Shown: positions 1-5,356 of the stretch, piece by piece
Layout: every line of letters starts with the position of its first letter
Position numbering within the stretch: the stretch's first letter is position 1
Translations under genes and position numbers: made by a program
Notes under the pieces: generated by a model
The model's input: only the letters and a program-made list of their open reading frames with translations
The model's database searches: none
What the model was told of the DNA's origin: nothing
NCBI GenBank assembly: GCA_002725925.1
Contig: PBRL01000045.1
Span: 8,893 to 14,248 of the forward strand
DNA length: 5,356 nt
Direction: 5' to 3'
Source of the DNA: Chloroflexota bacterium
Lineage (GTDB): Bacteria; Chloroflexota; Dehalococcoidia; Lucifugimonadales; Lucifugimonadaceae

Positions 1-936
1 GGAGTGACAACCGCACGGGAGAACGGCGCCAAAAACAAAGTGGCATTTTCTCTAAAGAAAGGGATACGAAGCGGTCTATCCGAAGGACCTGAGATGATTA
101 TCTCAGGACGCCCAATCACCATAACGGGCGGACACTTTTGGTATTGCGGTTCCGAAGCAGATGGCATCGACGGTGTACGACAGGAAGTCCGCAAGTTGGT
201 GAAAGAAGGTGCAGACTTTATAAAGATCATGGCCACTGGTGGTTCCACGTGGTCATCTGACCCTCTGAGGCCTTCATACACGGCCGAAGAGATAGCCGTT
301 ATAGTCGAGGAAGCCCATCACTTCGGAAGACTCACCGCTGCGCACTGTGCGTCAATGCAGGGCATCAAGAATTCTCTCGATGCTGGTGTCGACATGATAA
401 TTCACTGCGTGTTCGAAGATGAAACCGGAATGTACGACTTCAATGAACCCCTTGCTGAACAACTTGCGGCTGCGAAAGCCTGGGTCAACCCCACTCTGCA
501 CGTGGTCCAGGCCGGAATTGATCACACCGAACGAAAGGGATACAACCGAGGTTGGCTCACAAAAGACGAGCAAGCGAGTCTTGATTCCAGCAAGGCCTCT
601 CTGGAAACTCGAGTTGATTCGGTAAACCGTCTCATCAAAATGGGTGTGAGGATGATTGCCGGCAGCGACTCGCCTTGGGGAGCCTTTCCTCCCGGTGAAT
701 TCGTGAAGGAAATGATTGCCCTCAATAAAGCTGGACTGTCGAATACCGAAGCGCTGGTAACCGGGCTTAGCCATGCGGCCGAATCTATTGCAGCTGGCGA
801 GCAGGCCGGAACCCTCTCCCCTGGGCGTCCGGGAGACATCCTAATAGTTGGGGGCGACCCAACATCCAACCTCAACGCACTATGGGACATCAAGGACGTA
901 TATAAATCTGGCGTACGAATCGAGCGTCCTGATTAG
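1..936 (+). CDS. Metal-dependent amidohydrolase family protein, 5'-truncated by the window edge
   Basis: This is the C-terminal 311 codons of an amidohydrolase-superfamily enzyme of the imidazolonepropionase / Sgx9260-type prolidase-like group, which hydrolyses amide or cyclic amide bonds at a metal centre in a TIM barrel. Numbering from the GTG at position 4, the metal and catalytic ligands are visible. The lysine that is carboxylated in this family is K74 in FIKIMATGG. The metal histidines are H114 (TAAHC) and H134 (IIHC), and the catalytic aspartate is D222 (IAGSDSPWG). The C-terminal GRPGDILIVGGDP block (274-286) is the usual return to the beta-sandwich domain. The N-terminal HxH metal motif is absent, and family members are about 400 residues, so the frame is taken as open from base 1. 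The GTG at 4 lies inside the conserved 'GVTTAR' block and is almost certainly not the start. The gene stops at TAG, 107 bases before a codirectional hydroxyacid dehydrogenase. The substrate cannot be told from this sequence; the family call is secure. Confidence 0.93.
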   Translation, partial: GVTTARENGAKNKVAFSLKKGIRSGLSEGPEMIISGRPITITGGHFWYCGSEADGIDGVRQEVRKLVKEGADFIKIMATGGSTWSSDPLRPSYTAEEIAVIVEEAHHFGRLTAAHCASMQGIKNSLDAGVDMIIHCVFEDETGMYDFNEPLAEQLAAAKAWVNPTLHVVQAGIDHTERKGYNRGWLTKDEQASLDSSKASLETRVDSVNRLIKMGVRMIAGSDSPWGAFPPGEFVKEMIALNKAGLSNTEALVTGLSHAAESIAAGEQAGTLSPGRPGDILIVGGDPTSNLNALWDIKDVYKSGVRIERPD

Positions 937-948
937 CCAAATACCTCA

Positions 949-1014
949 CCCCTGCACACTATAAACAGCAGTAGACTGCCGAGTAGTAGCCCCTGCATCC
1001 TCACGCAATAAACA
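949..1014. repeat. Imperfect direct repeat in the 937-1043 intergenic gap
   Basis: Two copies of the pair CCCCTGCA then ATAAACA occur in the same order. The first copy is at 949-956 and 961-967, and the second at 990-997 and 1008-1014, with different spacing inside each copy. CCTCAC also occurs twice (944-949 and 999-1004). Between the copies is a small perfect inverted repeat GCAGT-AG-ACTGC (968-979). The hairpin has no T-tract, so it is not a convincing intrinsic terminator. TATAAA at 960-965 resembles a -10 box but has no good -35 at the right distance. The repeats could be a regulator site pair for the downstream dehydrogenase, or a remnant duplication. No function is shown. Confidence 0.4.
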
Positions 1015-1043
1015 ACGTCAACCACACGAATTTGAAGTAATAA

Positions 1044-2033
1044 ATGCCAACTATAGCTTTTCTCGCCAACCTTTCAACAGCCGAGCATAAACGACGCTGG
1101 GACCTACTAAACCAACATGCCAGCGACGGCGTGAATGTGATCGTCGCTGATCCGAAAAGTTCCCCCGGTGAGTTAATCGAGGCGTTAAAAGACGCAGACG
1201 CGGCTATCCCATGGCTTGCTTCAATTCCTCTTGATGCTGCAGAACATCTTCCAAAATTAAAGCTTGTCCAGCTCCTCACAGCCGGATATGACTCGGTAGA
1301 CGTTATTGGTCTAAGCAAACTAGGCATAAAAGTAGCTAATAACGGCGGTTCAAACGCGATATCTGTCTCAGAGCATACGATCTCATTGATGCTGAGTGTT
1401 TACCGCAGAATGATGGAAGCGTGGACCAACACGAAGGACGGCAAATGGCGATCTGGTGTCGACCAACTACCAGTCCGCACGGAGATCAACGGAAAAACTG
1501 TGGGGATCATAGGATTTGGCAATATAGGTCGGCAAGTATCCCGTCGAATCTCGGGATTCGACTGCGAAGTTCTATACCACGATCTCATAGAACTAATGCC
1601 TGGCCGTGATGGAGAACTTGGAGCTCAGGCAGTCGATTTGGATCACCTGTTACGCGTGAGTGACATCGTAACCGTCCACGTTCCGCTGAATAGCTCGACC
1701 CGGGGGATGATGGGCTCACGCGAGTTCGATCTAATGAAAAAGACAGCAATTTTCATCAATACTTGTCGTGGACCCGTTCACAACGAGACGGATTTGATTA
1801 AGGCTCTACAGGACGGAGAGATCGCCGGTGCAGGCTTAGATGTTTTAGAAGAAGAACCAACGGACCCAAATAATCCGTTGTTACATATGCCCACATCAAT
1901 CGTCACGCCGCACTGGGCCGGCGGTACAGGTGAGGGAAACGAACGTGCCGTGGTGTTCGCCTTATCGAACCTGCAGCGGATAGTCGAAAATCGGAAGTTG
2001 CTATCTGTGGTGGACCCTGCATCGATCTTTTAA
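1044..2033 (+). CDS. D-2-hydroxyacid dehydrogenase, NAD-dependent (D-isomer-specific family)
   Basis: A complete 329-residue cytoplasmic oxidoreductase that should interconvert a 2-keto acid and the D-2-hydroxy acid; about 310-340 residues is normal for the family. The split substrate-binding domain is roughly 1-100 plus the last 35 residues, with the LLTAGYDSVD loop at 78-86. The inserted Rossmann domain has GFGNIG at 157-162. D180 (YHDL) at the end of the second strand favours NAD over NADP. The catalytic triad is complete: R242 in NTCRGP, E271 in DVLEEEP and H290 in TPHWAGG. The ATG at 1044 is the first possible start because an in-frame TAA lies immediately before it (1041-1043). No clear Shine-Dalgarno precedes it, only a weak GAAG about 6 bases away. 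It follows the amidohydrolase by 107 bases on the same strand and may be cotranscribed. The substrate is unresolved: phosphoglycerate, glyoxylate/hydroxypyruvate and branched 2-keto acid enzymes all share these motifs. At 329 residues it has no room for a C-terminal ACT domain of the long SerA type. Confidence 0.94.
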   Translation: MPTIAFLANLSTAEHKRRWDLLNQHASDGVNVIVADPKSSPGELIEALKDADAAIPWLASIPLDAAEHLPKLKLVQLLTAGYDSVDVIGLSKLGIKVANNGGSNAISVSEHTISLMLSVYRRMMEAWTNTKDGKWRSGVDQLPVRTEINGKTVGIIGFGNIGRQVSRRISGFDCEVLYHDLIELMPGRDGELGAQAVDLDHLLRVSDIVTVHVPLNSSTRGMMGSREFDLMKKTAIFINTCRGPVHNETDLIKALQDGEIAGAGLDVLEEEPTDPNNPLLHMPTSIVTPHWAGGTGEGNERAVVFALSNLQRIVENRKLLSVVDPASIF

Positions 2034-2120
2034 TTATCGAGGTTTGGTAAGCCCGGAGTTATTTCCGAATCTAACGAGCAACAACCGAAAATGCGATACC
2101 ACACGCACCTACCTCGTAAT
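2033..2120. repeat. Bulged inverted repeat spanning the convergent intergenic gap
   Basis: ATTATCGAGGT at 2033-2043 pairs with ACCTCGTAAT at 2111-2120: ten base pairs with one unpaired T (2037). The arms sit at the two gene ends. The left arm starts on the last base of the dehydrogenase TAA, and the right arm ends on the last base of the SDR stop (complement of 2120-2122). The 67-base loop holds a small CGGA/TCCG pair (2054-2057 / 2064-2067). The loop is long and neither strand has a T-run after the structure, so this is not a standard rho-independent terminator. It could fold at the 3' end of either transcript or be coincidence. Confidence 0.35.
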
Positions 2121-2893
2121 CACTGTGCTGTGTAACCCCCGTCTACTGGCAGGTTGGCTCCTGTAATAAACGATGCCTCGTCGGACGCTAGGAACAGTGC
2201 TGCGTTAGCGATTTCCGCAGGCTGTCCAAGCCGGCCCATCGGGTGCAGCGATTTCAGCCGTTCATGCATATCGGCATCTTCTACGAGGGTTGTCACAAGC
2301 GGAGTGTAGGTAAATCCAGGACACAGCGAGTTCACCCTAATACCCTCTTTTGCAAGAGCGATACTCATATCTCTAGTCATCTGAACCACTCCGCCTTTGG
2401 TATGCGGGTAGGGATTGAATCCATCACTGATGCCCTGCGCGTAACCGACAAGACCAATTATCGATGCCAGATTCACAATCGAACCTGACTTTTGCTTCTT
2501 CATCTCATCAACAGCAAAACGTGACATCATCATAGTTCCCTTGAGATTGACACTCACCACCCAGTCCCAGGTCTGCTCAAAATCCCATTCGGGCGGTGCG
2601 TATCTGGGAGTTACCCCAGCGCTGTTCACCAGCACGTCAATTCCTCCCATTTGCTTGACCGTTTCGGCGATAAGAGATTCACACTCTTCTCGAGAGGACA
2701 CATCTCCTGCCAACGCTATAGCGTCCCCGCCTTGCTGCACTATCAAATCAGCAACACCCTGAGCAGCTTCCATGTTCAGGTCGGAAACCACAACCCTTGC
2801 GCCTTCTTTACCAAAAAGCCGAGCCATAGCGTCCCCGAGCCCCGATCCACCACCAGTGATGTGAACGATTTTGCCTTCAAGCCTGCCTGCCAT
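2120..2893 (-). CDS. Short-chain dehydrogenase/reductase (classical SDR), NAD-type
   Basis: A complete 257-residue classical SDR, the usual length, expected to be a soluble NAD(P)(H)-dependent alcohol dehydrogenase or ketoreductase. The cofactor motif is TGGGSGLG (13-20). D38 (VSDLN), at the end of the second strand, favours NAD(H). GDVSS at 63-67 and NSAG at 90-93 (the usual NNAG) follow. The catalytic residues are N116 (VNLKG), S144 (NLASIIG), Y162 and K166 (YPHTK). The C-terminal LPVDGGYTAQ is typical. The Ser-to-Tyr interval is 18 residues, about five longer than the usual 13, through a YAQGISDGF stretch next to the active site, and the residues between Tyr and Lys are PHT instead of the common xAS. 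The start is supported by GGAG seven bases upstream. The gene is convergent with the hydroxyacid dehydrogenase and divergent from the RDD gene, so it is probably a single-gene transcript. Substrate is unknown; names such as 3-oxoacyl-ACP reductase or glucose dehydrogenase would be over-specific. Confidence 0.95.
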   Translation of the reverse strand: MAGRLEGKIVHITGGGSGLGDAMARLFGKEGARVVVSDLNMEAAQGVADLIVQQGGDAIALAGDVSSREECESLIAETVKQMGGIDVLVNSAGVTPRYAPPEWDFEQTWDWVVSVNLKGTMMMSRFAVDEMKKQKSGSIVNLASIIGLVGYAQGISDGFNPYPHTKGGVVQMTRDMSIALAKEGIRVNSLCPGFTYTPLVTTLVEDADMHERLKSLHPMGRLGQPAEIANAALFLASDEASFITGANLPVDGGYTAQ

Positions 2894-2900
2894 GTGAGGT

Positions 2901-2904
2901 CTCC
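2901..2904 (-). promoter_or_regulatory. Shine-Dalgarno of the SDR gene
   Basis: Read on the minus strand, the sequence is GGAGACCTCAC followed by ATG. GGAG lies seven bases before the start codon at 2893-2891. This supports that ATG as the start; it is the clearest ribosome-binding site in the window together with the one of the aminotransferase. Confidence 0.7.
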
Positions 2905-2929
2905 ATATTTCGGTCTGAATCCCGATGTG

Positions 2930-2959
2930 ATTAAAGTTCGGTGATTATCATCGAAACAA
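2930..2959 (-). promoter_or_regulatory. Possible sigma-70-type promoter of the SDR gene
   Basis: On the minus strand, TTGTTT (2959-2954) is followed after 18 bases by TTTAAT (2935-2930), which matches the TATAAT consensus at five of six positions. Transcription would start near 2923, leaving a leader of about 30 bases that contains the GGAG site. The geometry is sensible but the -35 match is only partial. GATAAT at 2949-2944 is an alternative -10 without a good -35. Confidence 0.35.
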
Positions 2960-3015
2960 TGAATCTAGCGTCGATTCTAATTCGGGTTTGTAGTGCCGTG
3001 GAGGCCACTGGGCCG

Positions 3016-3021
3016 TAATAT
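3016..3021 (+). promoter_or_regulatory. Candidate -10 element upstream of the RDD gene
   Basis: TAATAT lies nine bases before the RDD start codon. If used, transcription would begin at about 3028-3031, so the mRNA would have almost no leader. That would fit the lack of any Shine-Dalgarno before the ATG at 3031. There is no convincing -35 at 16-18 bases; the nearest TTG (2988) is 22 bases away. A small GGCC-ACTG-GGCC inverted repeat (3003-3014) overlaps the spacer region. Confidence 0.3.
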
Positions 3022-3030
3022 TGGCTTTAT

Positions 3031-3654
3031 ATGTCTTCAGAAAGTAAAAAACGACGCAAACCGCGCCAGCGTTCGACGGGATCTCGATCCAAGGCTGATC
3101 TGCAATCGAAGGCAGATAAAACATCTGGTACCACGAAAAAACCCGACAAGCGCTCCGGACCGACCGTATACCCGATGAATTTCGCGGGGCCGATGCGTCG
3201 ACTTTACGCGTTTACGATCGATTTTGGACTCATCATGATGATCATCTATGCCATTGCCCCCGCTGCAAACGGTGTGATGTTCAGCCAAGAAGCAGCACCA
3301 CAAGACATCATATTCTTTTTCGGTTATTTCATCATTCCGACAGTTATTTGGGGCCGCACTCCCGGTAAATGGGTCGCAGGTATAGTAGTGGTTGATTCGG
3401 AAGGTCAAACACCGGGTCCTGCCGCCATTCCCCGAGAAATGATCGGAAAATTCGTGTCTTATCTTGCCGCCGGCATCGGAATATTCTGGCTGATGCTCGA
3501 TCCGAAACGGCAGGGTTGGCACGATAAAATCGCCGGGACTTACGTGGTTGACAACCCATATTCTGGTGGGCCTCAATTCATGAAAGATTTCTTCAAGATC
3601 GGTGAAAAGAAGCCCCGTGACAAGTCAGACAAAAAACCAAATTCAGACTCATAA
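3031..3654 (+). CDS. RDD family integral membrane protein with a basic N-terminal tail
   Basis: A 207-residue protein whose core (about 50-175) matches the RDD family of small membrane proteins. Arg57/Arg58 and Asp64 occur in the first segment (MRRLYAFTIDFG), then GRTPGKWVAGIVVVD at 108-122, REMIGKF at 135-141, and DPKRQGWHDKIAGTYVV at 157-173. Three hydrophobic segments are visible, near 59-77, 92-107 and 142-156. No cleavable signal peptide is seen. Residues 1-42 are hydrophilic, with 15 Lys/Arg against 4 Asp/Glu, and the last 23 residues are also charged and Lys-rich, so both tails are probably cytoplasmic. Known RDD proteins have been linked to transport (for example Na+/H+ exchange), but most are uncharacterised and no activity is claimed here. 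The ATG at 3031 lacks a Shine-Dalgarno. ATG 3175 (Met49) would give the bare domain and is an alternative start. The gene diverges from the SDR and lies 66 bases before the codirectional aminotransferase. Confidence 0.88.
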   Translation: MSSESKKRRKPRQRSTGSRSKADLQSKADKTSGTTKKPDKRSGPTVYPMNFAGPMRRLYAFTIDFGLIMMIIYAIAPAANGVMFSQEAAPQDIIFFFGYFIIPTVIWGRTPGKWVAGIVVVDSEGQTPGPAAIPREMIGKFVSYLAAGIGIFWLMLDPKRQGWHDKIAGTYVVDNPYSGGPQFMKDFFKIGEKKPRDKSDKKPNSDS

Positions 3655-3707
3655 CAAGATGTTCAACAACAAACTTTCTGGGGTACCGGATAGTTTTACA
3701 GCAATTT

Positions 3708-3715
3708 AAAGGAAG
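3708..3715 (+). promoter_or_regulatory. Shine-Dalgarno of the aminotransferase gene
   Basis: AAAGGAAG has its AGGA core at 3710-3713, seven bases before the ATG at 3721. It fixes the start codon. The rest of the 66-base gap from the RDD gene shows no clear terminator hairpin, so read-through from the RDD gene is possible. Confidence 0.6.
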
Positions 3716-3720
3716 CCCTA

Positions 3721-4905
3721 ATGGCAATTTCTCGAAAAGTTCGAGAACAGATGAACGATAGCTCGTGGATCAGGCGGATGTTCGAAGAAGGCATCGAACT
3801 CCGTGAAATTCACGGTGCGGAAAACGTATTCGATCTATCGCTGGGAAATCCATTACTGGAGCCACCTGACGAGTTCCGCACCGAATTGGCCCGCCTGGTG
3901 GCCGACGAGTCACCTGGAACCCACCGTTACATGCCAAATGGCGGGTTTCCTGAGGTGAGAGCTAGCATTGCCGAAGTTCTGGCCCAGGAATCAAGCGTTC
4001 CAATAACCGGCGCTGAGATCTTGATGACAGTCGGAGCTGCTGGAGCGATCAACACCATCTTACGGTCCATCCTCGATCAAAATGATGAAGTGGTGCTAAT
4101 AGCGCCTTATTTCGCCGAATACATTTTTTACGTCCAACACCAATCCGGTGTAGTAAAAGAAGCGAAGTGCGATGAGAACTGGCTTCCAGATATTGAATCG
4201 CTCGAAGCTGCGATAAGCCCCCGTACAAGGGCGGTAATCATAAATTCCCCTAACAATCCAACAGGTGTTATTTACCCTGAATCATCGATCGTGGCAATCG
4301 CAACCGCCCTTCAACGGGCTGAAGAAAAATACGGAACCGAGATATACATGATCTCCGATGAACCGTACCGGAAGCTGATCTACACTGATGCCCCCTACCC
4401 GTTCATATTCAACCATCATGCACGATCTGTGGTGGCAACATCCCATTCGAAAGACCTAGGGCTTGCAGGAGAACGAATTGGCTACGCTGCAGTGAATCCC
4501 AACGATCCGGGTAAAAACGATCTTATGGACGCATTGAACTTCTCACTGCGCACGCTTGGATTTGTAAATGCCCCTGCCCTCATGCAACGAGCGGTCGCCA
4601 GTATTCAACGTGCGACCGTTGATATCGACATTTACAGGAAGAAACGCGATCTCCTCTATGGCGCCCTCACTGATATCGGCTACGAATGTGTCAGACCCGA
4701 CGGAGCCTTCTACTTATTCCCGAAATCTCCTATTCCTGATGAGACTGAGTTCGTTGCACAACTGCAGAAAGAACTGGTTCTCGTAGTGCCGGGCGTCGGG
4801 TTCGGCACATCCGGGTTCTTTCGCGCTTCGTACTGCGTTGAAGATTGGGTAATCGAAGGCTCAATCGAAGGTTTCCGAAAAGTTTTCGCCAAAGCCAACA
4901 ACTGA
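3721..4905 (+). CDS. PLP-dependent class I/II aminotransferase (aspartate aminotransferase superfamily)
   Basis: A complete 394-residue fold-type I aminotransferase, the normal length, moving an amino group between an amino acid and a 2-keto acid in the cytoplasm. Active-site residues line up with aspartate aminotransferase. N179 in NSPNNPTG, with D213 and Y216 in SDEPYR, contact the cofactor. K244 in SHSKDLGLAGERIGY is the Schiff-base lysine, with S241 three before it and phosphate-binding R252 eight after it. R368 in FFRASYC is the substrate carboxylate arginine. Y130 (APYF) is at the usual ring-stacking position. The opening block (SSWIRRMFEEG, then FDLSLGNPLLEPP and YMPNGGFPEVR) resembles a widely distributed bacterial subgroup, known from many anaerobes, usually annotated only as 'pyridoxal phosphate-dependent aminotransferase'. 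Amino donor specificity is not readable. A Shine-Dalgarno supports the start. The gene is codirectional with the RDD gene and convergent with the threonine-synthase-like gene 22 bases away. Confidence 0.95.
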   Translation: MAISRKVREQMNDSSWIRRMFEEGIELREIHGAENVFDLSLGNPLLEPPDEFRTELARLVADESPGTHRYMPNGGFPEVRASIAEVLAQESSVPITGAEILMTVGAAGAINTILRSILDQNDEVVLIAPYFAEYIFYVQHQSGVVKEAKCDENWLPDIESLEAAISPRTRAVIINSPNNPTGVIYPESSIVAIATALQRAEEKYGTEIYMISDEPYRKLIYTDAPYPFIFNHHARSVVATSHSKDLGLAGERIGYAAVNPNDPGKNDLMDALNFSLRTLGFVNAPALMQRAVASIQRATVDIDIYRKKRDLLYGALTDIGYECVRPDGAFYLFPKSPIPDETEFVAQLQKELVLVVPGVGFGTSGFFRASYCVEDWVIEGSIEGFRKVFAKANN

Positions 4906-4927
4906 ACTGCCAATTATCGTCAATTAA

Positions 4928-5356
4928 TCAACCAACTACTTTTAAAGGTTCTTTAAGCCCAGATCCCGTGATTGGGAGACACACATTCGAGCCGTGTTCT
5001 ATCTCCCCTGATTCGATCAGACGCTCGAGCCCGGCGAACGCTCCGGCAGAAGTCATCTCAGAAAACAAGCCTTCCGACGCGGAAAGTCGCTTCTGCCACG
5101 CACCAAGCGACTCTTCAGGAACGGTGATTCCACTCCCGTTAGTCGACTTGATTGCTTCGAGCATTTCGGCTAAACGAGGTGGCTTAGATACGGCTATCCC
5201 TGATGCATCTGTAGGTAAAGCGTCATGATAAGACCACTGTTCCCCATTCAACGCTGCAACCAAAGGTCGCACCGCATGCGCTTGAACACAATGAAATTTC
5301 GGAATCTTGACAATTACTCCGGCAGCTAACAATTCTTGGTATCCACGAACCATACC
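4928..5356 (-). CDS. Threonine synthase-like PLP enzyme, C-terminal part, 5' end outside the window
   Basis: The last 142 codons of a fold-type II (tryptophan synthase beta-like) PLP enzyme most like threonine synthase, which converts O-phosphohomoserine to threonine. Numbering from the methionine at 5353-5351, GYQELLAAGVIVKIPKFHCVQA (5-25) is the typical strand-helix block after the cofactor glycine loop. EGLFSEMTSAGAFAGLERL (94-112) corresponds to the usual 'EGIFVEPASAAAxAGL'. LPITGSGLKEP (126-136) matches the 'LTGxGLKDP' end motif that sits against the pyridine nitrogen. The preceding in-frame codon is Gly and the conserved context (G-MVRGYQEL) continues, so that ATG is internal. The PLP lysine and substrate loops are outside the window, so paralogues such as cysteate synthase or another threonine-synthase homologue cannot be excluded. 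The usual Pro-Ala after EGxFxE is Met-Thr here. The stop is 22 bases from the convergent aminotransferase stop. Confidence 0.85.
   Translation of the reverse strand, partial: GMVRGYQELLAAGVIVKIPKFHCVQAHAVRPLVAALNGEQWSYHDALPTDASGIAVSKPPRLAEMLEAIKSTNGSGITVPEESLGAWQKRLSASEGLFSEMTSAGAFAGLERLIESGEIEHGSNVCLPITGSGLKEPLKVVG

Noticed and set aside
4..6. GTG as the start of the amidohydrolase
   Set aside because: It lies inside a conserved block, and the N-terminal HxH metal site would be missing. The gene most likely continues upstream of the window.
352..893. Overlapping minus-strand open frames opposite the amidohydrolase
   Set aside because: They show no family motifs and lie wholly within a gene with intact catalytic residues; treated as shadows.
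2032..2039. AATTATCG shared just after the dehydrogenase and aminotransferase stop codons (2032-2039 and 4912-4919)
   Set aside because: An AT-rich 8-mer occurring twice in 5 kb is plausible by chance, and the surrounding bases differ.
2243..2944. Plus-strand open frames opposite the SDR gene
   Set aside because: The SDR frame contains the complete cofactor and catalytic motif set; the opposite frames have none.
3231..3246. Overlapping palindromes CATCATGATG and GATGATCATC
   Set aside because: They fall in the codons for an Ile/Met-rich membrane segment of the RDD protein and follow from ATC and ATG codons; no site function is supported.
3037..3576. Long minus-strand open frame (179 codons) opposite the RDD gene
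   Set aside because: Its translation has no recognisable domain and is rich in Arg, His and Cys, as expected from reading a real gene backwards. The plus frame has clear RDD motifs.
4845..5228. Plus-strand open frame crossing the aminotransferase end and the threonine-synthase-like gene
   Set aside because: It overlaps two confident genes on different frames and strands, and its translation is low in recognisable structure.

Overview
This window looks like an ordinary, densely coded stretch of a bacterial chromosome carrying metabolic and housekeeping genes. There are six protein-coding genes. Four are complete and two are cut by the window edges. I saw no RNA genes, insertion sequences, CRISPR array, phage genes or defence genes, and no clear evidence of a new system. 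Base composition is intermediate and intergenic gaps are short (22 to 137 bases). The gene mix (amidohydrolase, D-2-hydroxyacid dehydrogenase, SDR, RDD membrane protein, PLP enzymes) would fit a free-living, perhaps marine or soil, heterotroph. Chloroflexota of the SAR202 / Dehalococcoidia type are one possibility, but this is an impression from protein style and not a demonstrated assignment.

Layout: (1) 1-936, plus strand, is the C-terminal three quarters or so of a metal-dependent amidohydrolase of the imidazolonepropionase/prolidase-like group. (2) 1044-2033, plus strand, is a complete NAD-type D-2-hydroxyacid dehydrogenase. The 107-base gap before it holds an imperfect direct repeat. (3) 2120-2893, minus strand, is a complete SDR oxidoreductase convergent with the dehydrogenase. 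The 86-base gap between them is bracketed by a bulged inverted repeat. (4) 3031-3654, plus strand, is an RDD-family membrane protein with a very basic N-terminal tail, transcribed divergently from the SDR. (5) 3721-4905, plus strand, is a complete class I/II aminotransferase. (6) 4928-5356, minus strand, is the C-terminal part of a threonine-synthase-like fold-type II PLP enzyme, convergent with the aminotransferase across only 22 bases.

How they fit together: the amidohydrolase and hydroxyacid dehydrogenase are codirectional and could share a transcript, suggesting hydrolysis of an amide or cyclic substrate and redox handling of 2-keto/2-hydroxy acids. The sequence does not fix either substrate. 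The SDR appears to be its own unit, with a good Shine-Dalgarno and a plausible promoter. The RDD gene and the aminotransferase are codirectional with a 66-base gap and no visible terminator. The aminotransferase and threonine synthase both belong to PLP-dependent amino acid metabolism, but they face each other and so are not an operon.
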